From Methanobacteriota archaeon (lineage in GTDB: Archaea > Thermoplasmatota > Poseidoniia > Poseidoniales > Poseidoniaceae): a DNA stretch of 5,832 nt. Positions within the stretch are counted from its first letter, which is position 1. Each line of letters starts with the position of its first letter. The notes under the pieces were generated by a model. It saw only the letters and a program-made list of their open reading frames with translations, was not told the DNA's origin and searched no databases. The DNA lies in assembly GCA_002714305.1 (NCBI GenBank), contig PAWY01000001.1, forward strand, positions 34,634 to 40,465. The letters are read 5' to 3'. The position numbers were made by a program, and so were the translations under genes. Shown one piece after another: positions 1-5,090 of this stretch.

Positions 1-224
1 CGCTCACGTTTCTTTTCCCGGACCATCTCGTTCATTTGGTCGCGGAGGTCCCGTTGTTCTCGCACTTGTACGATCAATTCACGGACTTCATTGTTGAGTT
101 CATTTCGCGTGCCGGTGTATTCCTTGGTTTTCTCATTCCAATCGTCTCGAATTTCACGATGTTGTGTTGCTTTCTTGTCAACCATTTTTCGTCGCTCATC
201 AAGAAGATCTTTGAGTTCTGCCAT
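1..224 (-). CDS. Coiled-coil protein, COG1340-like, C-terminus cut by window edge
   Basis: Seventy-four complete codons are visible, reading from an ATG at 224 to the left edge with no stop. The peptide begins MAELKDLLDERRKMVDKK and is almost entirely charged and helical, with no Cys, Gly-rich or hydrophobic stretch. A repeated pattern of the type RNELN-x-x-VRELI, then RDLRDQMNEMVRE, at residues 40-70 gives a coiled-coil heptad and is, from memory, the hallmark of the archaeal COG1340 coiled-coil proteins (function unknown, sometimes misannotated as phosphoserine phosphatase). The start is well supported by AGGTGAG seven bases upstream. It follows the Roadblock gene in the same direction after a 108-nt spacer containing hairpins, so it may be read through from the operon or have its own promoter. 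The coiled coil is seen directly; the family is an inference; no function can be given. Confidence 0.8.
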   Translation of the reverse strand, partial: MAELKDLLDERRKMVDKKATQHREIRDDWNEKTKEYTGTRNELNNEVRELIVQVREQRDLRDQMNEMVREKKRE

Positions 225-231
225 TCTTCAT

Positions 232-238
232 CTCACCT
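232..238 (-). promoter_or_regulatory. Shine-Dalgarno site of the leftmost coiled-coil gene
   Basis: Read on the minus strand, AGGTGAG lies seven bases before the ATG at 224 and matches the archaeal anti-SD (GGAGGTGA). It fixes this start over the out-of-frame ATG at 258-256. Confidence 0.65.
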
Positions 239-241
239 GGT

Positions 242-268
242 CTGTGGAGGATTCCCATCCTCCCGCAG
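242..268 (-). repeat. Leader hairpin upstream of the COG1340-like gene
   Basis: GGAGGAT (246-252) and ATCCTCC (257-263) form a perfect 7-bp stem with a 4-nt loop. CTG (242-244) and CAG (266-268) extend it past a small internal loop, and TGGTC (238-242) with GACCA (275-279) could close an alternative outer stem. The hairpin sits 18-44 nt upstream of the start at 224. There is no T-run on the minus-strand 3' side, so it is not a clear intrinsic terminator. It could be an RNA-processing or translational-control element, or mark the end of the upstream operon. Confidence 0.5.
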
Positions 269-280
269 TCTTGCGACCAA

Positions 281-309
281 CCTCCCCCATTTAATCCTTC
301 ACGGGGAGG
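281..309 (-). repeat. Inverted repeat with A/T-rich loop in the 225-332 spacer
   Basis: CCTCCCC (281-287) and GGGGAGG (303-309) are perfect inverted arms around a 15-nt loop. The loop contains ATTTAA, the only TATA-like stretch in the spacer, about 65-70 bp upstream of the ATG at 224. It could be a terminator-like hairpin just after the Roadblock stop codon or a promoter for the leftmost gene. One arm could also pair with the neighbouring hairpin (242-268), so alternative folds are possible. Confidence 0.4.
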
Positions 310-332
310 CGGACCAACGCTCAGCACAAAGG

Positions 333-641
333 TCAAGATGGCCAATGCACCTGGCGTATTGTGGTTCTTAGGGCGCCAAGGTTGGTGCTTCGGGTGCATT
401 TGACGACTAAAATACGGTTTCCAACGGGTTGGAGAATCACGTAGCCGTGTTCCATTACAAGGGTGATCGTCGCTTTTTCTTCTGCCGTTTCAATGAGGGT
501 TTGCCATCGGGTTATGTTGCCAGATGCATCTTCAACCGCCTCGTCGCCATAAGCATAAATCAGAAAACCGTCTTTTTCAAGAAAGTGGACGGTTTCGACC
601 TCATCCATGGACGTCAGCGTCCGGAGTGCCGCTTCAATCAT
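333..641 (-). CDS. Single-domain Roadblock/LC7 family protein
   Basis: The 102-residue product is just the size of one Roadblock/LC7 domain. The order of elements fits: a short first helix (1-13), a beta-hairpin with the typical EKDGFLIYAYGDE turn (about 22-34), a second helix (about 40-57), then strands TITLVMEHGYVILQPV and NRILVVKCTRSTNLGALR (58-92). The last segment is the characteristic 'ILVV..xx.NLG.LR' end of the family. Roadblock proteins are usually homodimeric or heterodimeric platforms that bind or regulate small Ras-like GTPases (MglB, Ragulator subunits); no GTPase lies in this window. The ATG at 641 has no clear ribosome-binding site and follows the acetyltransferase stop after 34 nt, so expression probably depends on the operon transcript. 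M12 is a less likely alternative start because it removes the first helix. Family call from visible pattern; partner unknown. Confidence 0.85.
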   Translation of the reverse strand: MIEAALRTLTSMDEVETVHFLEKDGFLIYAYGDEAVEDASGNITRWQTLIETAEEKATITLVMEHGYVILQPVGNRILVVKCTRSTNLGALRTTIRQVHWPS

Positions 642-675
642 GCACGGAACTGGTGACCAAGGTGAATAATCCTTC

Positions 676-1173
676 TCAATCGGCCGGCGGTGGAAGCGGC
701 CCCCTCATCATGTATCCAAGGCCTGATTGATAGTAACCTTTCAATTCCTGCTGAACGTTCAAGCCACGCCGCCGGTAAAACCGTTGGGCGCCGGTGTTGT
801 TCGCTTTGACCTCGAGTTGGACATGGCGAAAACCTTTGCTCCAAACTTCCTTGTTAAATCGATTCCATGCTTCACTCCCAAGGTTCTGTCCTTGGTGTTG
901 GGCAGCGATAACAAAGGCCGCCACCCTCACGATGTTTTCTTTGAACGGGGTTCCGTAGAAGACGCCTTGGATGGTTCTTGGCGGCTCTTGTTCGAGGTCC
1001 ACCAACACCAAGTTGGCGTCCCAAACCGGGATTGGAAGATGACGAACCGAAGCTTCGGCGTACCGCTCACCGGTTTCGTTGAGGAACAAGTCAATGACGT
1101 TTTGAACAGCATCGGCCGAGTATTGAAGCAGGCTTCCCCCTTGAACCCAAGCCATGTTCGGCATCAGCCTCAC
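676..1173 (-). CDS. GNAT-family N-acetyltransferase
   Basis: The 165-residue product is the usual size for a single GNAT domain. Motif A is at about 82-102 (VRVAAFVIAAQHQGQNLGSEA): a beta-strand then the acetyl-CoA pyrophosphate loop Q-G-Q-N-L-G (94-99), with Asn in place of the first conserved Gly, a substitution I believe some GNATs carry. Motif B is at 118-138 (VQLEVKANNTGAQRFYRRRGL), with the typical N..A..FY...GF-like end. It should transfer acetyl from acetyl-CoA to an amine, but the substrate cannot be read from sequence. The GTG at 1173 overlaps the upstream stop as GTGA. The in-frame ATG at 1164 (fourth codon) is better served by GGGGTGAGG with 5-nt spacing and may be the true start. 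It sits directly after a coiled-coil gene ending in a lysine-rich tail, which makes that tail a possible but unproven substrate. Confidence 0.88.
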   Translation of the reverse strand: MRLMPNMAWVQGGSLLQYSADAVQNVIDLFLNETGERYAEASVRHLPIPVWDANLVLVDLEQEPPRTIQGVFYGTPFKENIVRVAAFVIAAQHQGQNLGSEAWNRFNKEVWSKGFRHVQLEVKANNTGAQRFYRRRGLNVQQELKGYYQSGLGYMMRGPLPPPAD

Positions 1174-1176
1174 CCC
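1168..1176 (-). promoter_or_regulatory. Ribosome-binding site deciding the GNAT start
   Basis: GGGGTGAGG (minus strand) contains the upstream gene's TGA and the GTG candidate start. Its GGTGA core is 5 nt from the ATG at 1164, ideal for that ATG, whereas the GTG lies inside it. This favours 1164 as the start and indicates translational coupling. Confidence 0.5.
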
Positions 1177-2024
1177 TTGTTTGAAGACGTTTTACGGCTG
1201 CCCTTGGGCTTGGCTTTGGTTTTCTTCTTCCCCTTGGATGGTGTTTGAACTTGCTTCTCACCTTGACCGGTTTCGTTGAGTTCCGTTAGGCCTCCATGCT
1301 CCAGCATGGAGGCGAATTCCTCCATGCTGAGTGCATCCCCGGCCAACAAACGCTCGCTCAACTCCGGCATGGACGGTGGCATGGGGTGCTCGGTGCCAAT
1401 TTTGTTCTGTTTCAGAAAGGCCCGCAACCTCCCTGCTTCCTTTCGCAGTTCCTTTGATGTCTCTCTTGTTTTGGAAATAATTTGTGCGTACCGACGGTCG
1501 TTTTTGTTCACGGCTTTGATCGTCTCCAACAGATTTCGTCGCGCTTGGTCAAGGTCAGAGATGACCGACTTTTGCTCATGGTAAATTTGCAACATGGTCT
1601 GCAATTCAAAAAACCGGGAAAACATCTCCATTTCATTGGCGAGTGATGGCGATTCGTGGTGCTTAGAGGACGTCGTTAGTTTGTCAAAAAACTCGGAAAG
1701 CGTGTTGGCCACACGATGGCGAGGAACACTCAACCGCTGAACCAACCGGTCCCGTTCGGCAAGGCGGAGGTCAAACTGATTCTTTTGCTGGATGGCAAGC
1801 GTGATCAGTTCGTCGGTACGTTCCGGATCCTCGCTGGGGGGGGAAGGTCCTTTGTTGACGGCAAAGCGGATGGTTTCGGAATGAATTTTCTTTTTTATCT
1901 GGAGGTCAACAAGCTTCGCATCCACCGTTTTCACCTCTTCCAAAGCATCGCTGTAGATGGCTTCAACTTTTGAGGTTTCAAGACCAACGAGGTCTTCAAA
2001 CAACGAGGGGGCTCGGCGCGTCAT
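1170..2024 (-). CDS. Coiled-coil protein with lysine-rich C-terminal tail
   Basis: No confident family match. The 284-residue product has no signal peptide, membrane helix or cysteine. Visible parts: a helical, heptad-rich segment (about 15-55); a Pro/Ser linker GPSPPSEDP (59-67); a second long helical region (about 68-205) with a break near 118-130; a short conserved-looking unit PELSERLLAGDALSMEEFA (220-238), ending in LEHGGL (241-246); then a basic tail (255-284) with ten Lys and one Arg in the last 30 residues. The 'L..G..LS..EF..ML..GGL' unit resembles, from memory, the C-terminal end of COG1340-type archaeal coiled-coil proteins, so it may be a diverged relative of the product at the left edge. 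The tail is histone-H1-like in composition and could bind DNA, RNA or an acidic partner. The start at 2024 overlaps the preceding stop (ATGA) and has GAGGAGGG 6-7 nt upstream. Likely cytosolic structural or scaffold protein; function unknown. Confidence 0.8.
   Translation of the reverse strand: MTRRAPSLFEDLVGLETSKVEAIYSDALEEVKTVDAKLVDLQIKKKIHSETIRFAVNKGPSPPSEDPERTDELITLAIQQKNQFDLRLAERDRLVQRLSVPRHRVANTLSEFFDKLTTSSKHHESPSLANEMEMFSRFFELQTMLQIYHEQKSVISDLDQARRNLLETIKAVNKNDRRYAQIISKTRETSKELRKEAGRLRAFLKQNKIGTEHPMPPSMPELSERLLAGDALSMEEFASMLEHGGLTELNETGQGEKQVQTPSKGKKKTKAKPKGSRKTSSNKG
1290..1328 (-). repeat. Decamer in three copies forming two alternative hairpins
   Basis: On the minus strand, AGCATGGAGG (1328-1319), CCTCCATGCT (1312-1303) and AGCATGGAGG (1300-1291) follow one another with spacers AATTCG and GG. 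The middle copy can pair perfectly with either outer copy: a 10-bp stem with a 6-nt loop, or an 11-bp stem (adding the G/C pair 1290/1313) with a 2-nt spacer. The two folds exclude each other. The stretch codes for SMEEFASMLEHGGL in the coiled-coil gene, so part of the symmetry may reflect a repeated Ser-Met / Met-Leu-Glu codon pattern. Confidence 0.7.
1836..1843 (-). repeat. C8 homopolymer within the coiled-coil gene
   Basis: Eight consecutive C on the coding (minus) strand encode Ser-Pro-Pro in the linker at about residues 61-63. It is the longest mononucleotide run in the window. A one-base slip would truncate the product near its N-terminus. The frame is intact in this copy. Confidence 0.6.
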
Positions 2025-2521
2025 TGCTCGCCCTCCTCAATGGGAGGTTGATGCCTTGATTTGGAATAACTCGAAACCCCTCCTGATGCAAGCCGATTCG
2101 CATCTTCGAGCAGATGGCCCCACCCATCGTCAGCGATGCTGGTCCAAAACTCGATGGCTTCTTCAGAATCTTTGATGCTGTTTTTGAGCGTTTGAAGGCG
2201 GGAGCTTGTGCGTCGTCGGAACGATTCATGCTCGTCGTAAACGGCTTGGGCTTTGTTCAAAGCCTCCTCGTGTGCTTTTGTTTGGTCGTCCACGGCCTCG
2301 AGTGCCATCAATGCCTCTCTCGCTTCTTTGGCCAGCGCGTAGGCACGGTTGTTCTCTTCAGTGCGTTGATGGAGAGCATCGGGTAGCTTTGACGCCGTGG
2401 CTTGCCTTCGCTCGAGGATGGCCTTGACCATCGCCTCGGGCGTGATTGACAACAACCCCTCCGACTGCATTGGTTTGGGGTGGTCATTCAACGTAAAAGA
2501 ATCAACCCCTTGACCAACCAT
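2021..2521 (-). CDS. Short coiled-coil protein, first gene of the minus-strand operon
   Basis: No family recognised. Using the ATG at 2521, the product has 166 residues. It starts with about 30 low-complexity residues, then a unit ITPEAMVKAILERRQ (26-40), a long charged helical coiled coil with Glu/Ala/Lys/Gln heptads (to about 130), a Trp-containing segment EAIEFWTSIADDGWGHLLED (about 118-137) and a Ser/His-rich polar tail ending PPIEEGEQ. No signal peptide or membrane helix. The stop overlaps the next start as ATGA, so it is tightly coupled to the larger coiled-coil gene and the two products may interact. The start is uncertain: in-frame ATGs exist at 2563 (overlapping the divergent gene's start), 2521 and 2470, none with a good ribosome-binding site. 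The frame stays open to 2689, but that part overlaps the signal-peptide codons of the divergent gene and is unlikely. An AT-rich TTCTTTTACG lies about 26 nt before 2470, which would suit a leaderless start there. Confidence 0.7.
   Translation of the reverse strand: MVGQGVDSFTLNDHPKPMQSEGLLSITPEAMVKAILERRQATASKLPDALHQRTEENNRAYALAKEAREALMALEAVDDQTKAHEEALNKAQAVYDEHESFRRRTSSRLQTLKNSIKDSEEAIEFWTSIADDGWGHLLEDANRLASGGVSSYSKSRHQPPIEEGEQ
2031..2038 (-). promoter_or_regulatory. Shine-Dalgarno site of the 284-residue coiled-coil gene
   Basis: GAGGAGGG on the minus strand, 6-7 nt before the ATG at 2024. It is the strongest ribosome-binding site in the window and lies inside the 3' end of the preceding coding sequence, supporting coupled translation. 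Confidence 0.65.
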
Positions 2522-2561
2522 CCTGCGAGAAGGTGAAGAACCACTTTCCCTACGCACAATC
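2491..2561. promoter_or_regulatory. Short divergent promoter region between the two operons
   Basis: The plus-strand gene starts at 2562 and the minus-strand gene at 2521 (or 2563 or 2470), so both promoters must fit in a very small region or inside the opposing gene. The most A/T-rich stretch is ACGTAAAAGAATC (2491-2503). Read on the minus strand it gives TTCTTTTACG, correctly placed for a leaderless start at 2470. GGTGAAG (2532-2538) is too far from the ATG at 2562 to be its ribosome-binding site. No consensus archaeal TATA box is evident for the plus-strand gene. Confidence 0.3.
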
Positions 2562-5081
2562 ATGGAGGGCGATACCGGTGCGGCTCGGCGGCTGAGTTTC
2601 GTGCTGGTCATGCTGCTTGTTGTGCCTCTGTTTTCCGGTGTCCAAGCAGGCGGCGGTGCTGCCCTCATCGAGGAGGCTTCGTTTGGCACCGTGGATTACG
2701 CCACGGTGGAGTCCGCCAACCTCTCCACCACACTTGAAGTCCACGAGTTAACAGGATTTTCAGCCAACATCAGTTTGTCTTTGAAGGTTGAAACCCTTGA
2801 AGGGACGTTGCTTTCCAACCAAACGCAGAGCGTTTCAGAACTTGGGGCCTTTGAACAGCGAAACCTTACGATCACCTTCAACGATCTTCCCTATGGGTAC
2901 AGCAAAATCACGGCGGAACTGTTTGGCGAAATTGGCACAAACACAAGCACGCACCTAAGTTCCATTGTTCGAACGGTTCAGCGCCTTCGGCCGTTGTCAA
3001 TCTCACTGGGTGGTGTTGGAAGCGTTGTTCCTGAACCGTTGAATCAAGACGGTTCCTTGACGAACAATCTTTCCCTTCACGACGGCGATTATCTGCGTGT
3101 TGAGTTCCCTCTCATCAACAACGGAGACATCAATTGGACAGGAGGCGCAGTGATTGATGTTCATAACAATGGACAGCACGAACAGGTTCTGGCCGAGAAC
3201 GTGAGCGTTCAGGCGTCTTCCTCACATGTCGTCGTGATGGAGCCAACCCTTCAACTCGTTGAGGGTGCGCTGGATTGGTGGATCAACTTGACCGGGAACC
3301 TGGGAGACGAACCGGGAACCCATGCGCTCAACGGTTCGTGGGCCGTGGGTTCACCCCCTTTGCCCGTGCTAGAAGGAGCCCTCACCTCGGACAGCGATGA
3401 TGTTGAAGCAGGTGAGACCCTCACGCTCCATCTTCAGGTTTGGAACAACGGAACGGTTGATTACTCCGGAGGTCTTTCCTGTTTCGAAGATGGTGTCGTG
3501 GCTTTGAACATCAGCGATGCCTCCATTGCCCCGGGCGTGTCCCACAACTGGACGTTTGAACGCTCGGCTAAACCGATGATGGTTGAATGCGAAACGATGG
3601 ACGCACGCATAGACCCGGGGTCAAATTTCCCGGTGGCTTTGAACATCGCCATGCCGTCGGCGGTTTTTGAATCGGCAGGTTCCACGACGCCAACGCTTTC
3701 GGGCGGACCGTGGCACAAAGGCGATACGGTCGCCGCTAATCTTCTCCTTCGTAACACGGGTGCCCTCGATGGACGGGTCCGCCTTGTGCTTTCATTGGAT
3801 TCAACGGTCGCTCAAGGCGCATGGGTGGAATTGAGTGAGGGTTCCGCCGGCGAGGTTGCTTCGAGCATGCAACTTCTCAGCGATGGGTTGCAAACCCTCT
3901 CATGGTCCCTCGAAAGCGACAACGGGGTAGTGGTGGGTGCCGATGAGGGGACCCTCGACCTCGCCATACGCACCCAACAATCGGTTGGACTTTCCATCAC
4001 GGACGTTAATGCATCCACCAACGACGGTGTTCAGTTTGCTGTTCAACTCGACTTGGACGAGGGGAATGAGCGAACGGTTCGCCTTCAAGTCGGCTATGAA
4101 ACCGGCGATTCAACCGTGTTCCTTCAAGAGAACGACCTTCTGCTTCAACAAGGAATTCAGGAATTCACGTTCTCCTTTGGTGATGTTCAAGCCGACAGCC
4201 TTGTTGCCCAGATTTCTCCTGTTGGTTGGTTGATTGGCCCGGGGCCGCTCGCCACCAGCACCTCTCTCCCTAGCGACCCAACGGTGTTTTGGATTGAATT
4301 TTCTGCCACCACCGAGCCCATACGACCGGTTCAAGGTGACGAAGTCAAGCTTCAACTGACGGTGCGACAATCCGGACCCTTCCTCAATTCACAAGGGGAT
4401 GTTTGGATCGTGGATTCATACGGCTCAAGTTTGGCCAAGGTGAATTCTCCTGATTGGGGAGGGCAATCTGAAGTCTCATTGTCAACGGAAATTATCTGGC
4501 CCAAAGGCAGCAATGTCGCCCTGCAGGCACTCTGGCATGTGGACGGAACCGTGGTCAGCGACCAGACCACGTACATCTCGGGTGAGCGTGCGGTTGAAAC
4601 TTCCAACGAGTGGCCTTTGGCGGCCATCGCTTGGGGATTGATGCTTGGAGGCGCCGTCGCTTTGGTGCTTCGCCTTCGAGCGCGAAAGGAAGTTGGACCA
4701 CGGACACAAACGAAACCAGCGTCAACGAAAACGACCAAAACTCCCTCACCTTCAAGTGACGAAAAGCGAGAAGTCTCCTGCCCCGAATGTGACCGGCGTC
4801 TGCGGGTGCCGGTCAGTTATTCTGGGAAAGTTGGATGCCCGGATTGCAGTTTCAAATTTGCCGTTGAAGCATCCGTTGCCCCCTCTGCTCCACCCGAAGA
4901 CGAGGAGGACGATGACGTGGAACTCCACGAACCCGTTGAGGAAAAACAGCCAGCGAAAATTGAAGTTGGCTGTCCCGAGTGTGGTCAGACGCTGAGAATA
5001 CCGAGTTCATACGACGGTTCGGTACGCTGTCCGGCCTGTACCCAAGTCTTCAAATCCCATGAAGGAATCCGTGAAGCGTAG
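2562..5081 (+). CDS. Type I membrane glycoprotein with Ig-like (CARDB-type) repeats and two cytoplasmic zinc ribbons
   Basis: The 839-residue product starts with a clear Sec signal peptide: Arg9-Arg10, a hydrophobic core 11-25, and a likely cut after VQA (29). Residues 30-680 are a beta-rich ectodomain of several Ig-like repeats. The clearest units begin near 164, 273 and 587, with phrases such as VEAGETLTLHLQVWNNGTVD typical of CARDB-like domains. There are 14 N-x-S/T sequons. The only ectodomain cysteines, C307 and C343, could form a disulfide. One transmembrane helix (about 684-704, PLAAIAWGLMLGGAVALVL) is followed by basic RLRARK, placing the C-terminus inside. The tail carries a Thr/Lys/Pro-rich linker and two zinc ribbons, C740/C743/C759/C762 and C804/C807/C823/C826, each CPxC-x15-CPxC, joined by an acidic linker (EDEEDDDVELHE). 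The ribbons share about 15 of 27 positions and look like MJ0042-type fingers. Likely a surface receptor or adhesion protein that couples to a cytoplasmic partner; ligand unknown. The metal regulator follows after 9 nt. Confidence 0.85.
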   Translation: MEGDTGAARRLSFVLVMLLVVPLFSGVQAGGGAALIEEASFGTVDYATVESANLSTTLEVHELTGFSANISLSLKVETLEGTLLSNQTQSVSELGAFEQRNLTITFNDLPYGYSKITAELFGEIGTNTSTHLSSIVRTVQRLRPLSISLGGVGSVVPEPLNQDGSLTNNLSLHDGDYLRVEFPLINNGDINWTGGAVIDVHNNGQHEQVLAENVSVQASSSHVVVMEPTLQLVEGALDWWINLTGNLGDEPGTHALNGSWAVGSPPLPVLEGALTSDSDDVEAGETLTLHLQVWNNGTVDYSGGLSCFEDGVVALNISDASIAPGVSHNWTFERSAKPMMVECETMDARIDPGSNFPVALNIAMPSAVFESAGSTTPTLSGGPWHKGDTVAANLLLRNTGALDGRVRLVLSLDSTVAQGAWVELSEGSAGEVASSMQLLSDGLQTLSWSLESDNGVVVGADEGTLDLAIRTQQSVGLSITDVNASTNDGVQFAVQLDLDEGNERTVRLQVGYETGDSTVFLQENDLLLQQGIQEFTFSFGDVQADSLVAQISPVGWLIGPGPLATSTSLPSDPTVFWIEFSATTEPIRPVQGDEVKLQLTVRQSGPFLNSQGDVWIVDSYGSSLAKVNSPDWGGQSEVSLSTEIIWPKGSNVALQALWHVDGTVVSDQTTYISGERAVETSNEWPLAAIAWGLMLGGAVALVLRLRARKEVGPRTQTKPASTKTTKTPSPSSDEKREVSCPECDRRLRVPVSYSGKVGCPDCSFKFAVEASVAPSAPPEDEEDDDVELHEPVEEKQPAKIEVGCPECGQTLRIPSSYDGSVRCPACTQVFKSHEGIREA

Positions 5082-5090
5082 GGTGAGAGG
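5081..5090 (+). promoter_or_regulatory. Ribosome-binding site of the DtxR-family gene
   Basis: GGGTGAGAGG fills the 9-nt gap between the TAG of the membrane protein and the ATG at 5091. Its GGTGA core is 4 nt from the ATG, somewhat close. No room exists for a separate promoter, which argues for co-transcription. Confidence 0.55.

Noticed and set aside
242..309. Intrinsic terminator or riboswitch in the spacer
   Set aside because: No T-run follows the stems on the minus strand and no known riboswitch core is recognisable, so I list only inverted repeats.
36..371. Plus-strand open frame of 111 codons with hydrophobic segments
   Set aside because: It is antisense to the coiled-coil gene at 1-224 and crosses the spacer. 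Its Phe/Leu/Ser-rich content is what the complement of Glu/Lys/Arg codons gives.
199..399. Minus-strand frame of 66 codons covering the hairpin spacer
   Set aside because: It overlaps the Roadblock end and the coiled-coil start in another frame, has no domain features, and the internal ATG at 258 has no proper spacing to a ribosome-binding site.
727..1248. Plus-strand open frame of 173 codons opposite the acetyltransferase
   Set aside because: It is fully antisense to a GNAT gene with clear motifs, and its product shows no domain pattern and no supporting ribosome-binding site.
2564..2689. N-terminal extension of the minus-strand coiled-coil gene to the ATG at 2689
   Set aside because: It would overlap the signal-peptide codons of the divergent gene and encodes low-complexity Ser/Pro/Arg residues with no ribosome-binding site.
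3291..3329. Short direct repeat ACCGGGAACC within the ectodomain gene
   Set aside because: Two copies only, in coding sequence of Gly/Asn/Glu-rich loops; easily explained by codon use.
4352..4738. Minus-strand open frame of 128 codons within the membrane protein gene
   Set aside because: It is antisense to the last Ig-like domain and transmembrane region of the large protein. Composition is unlike the true genes here.
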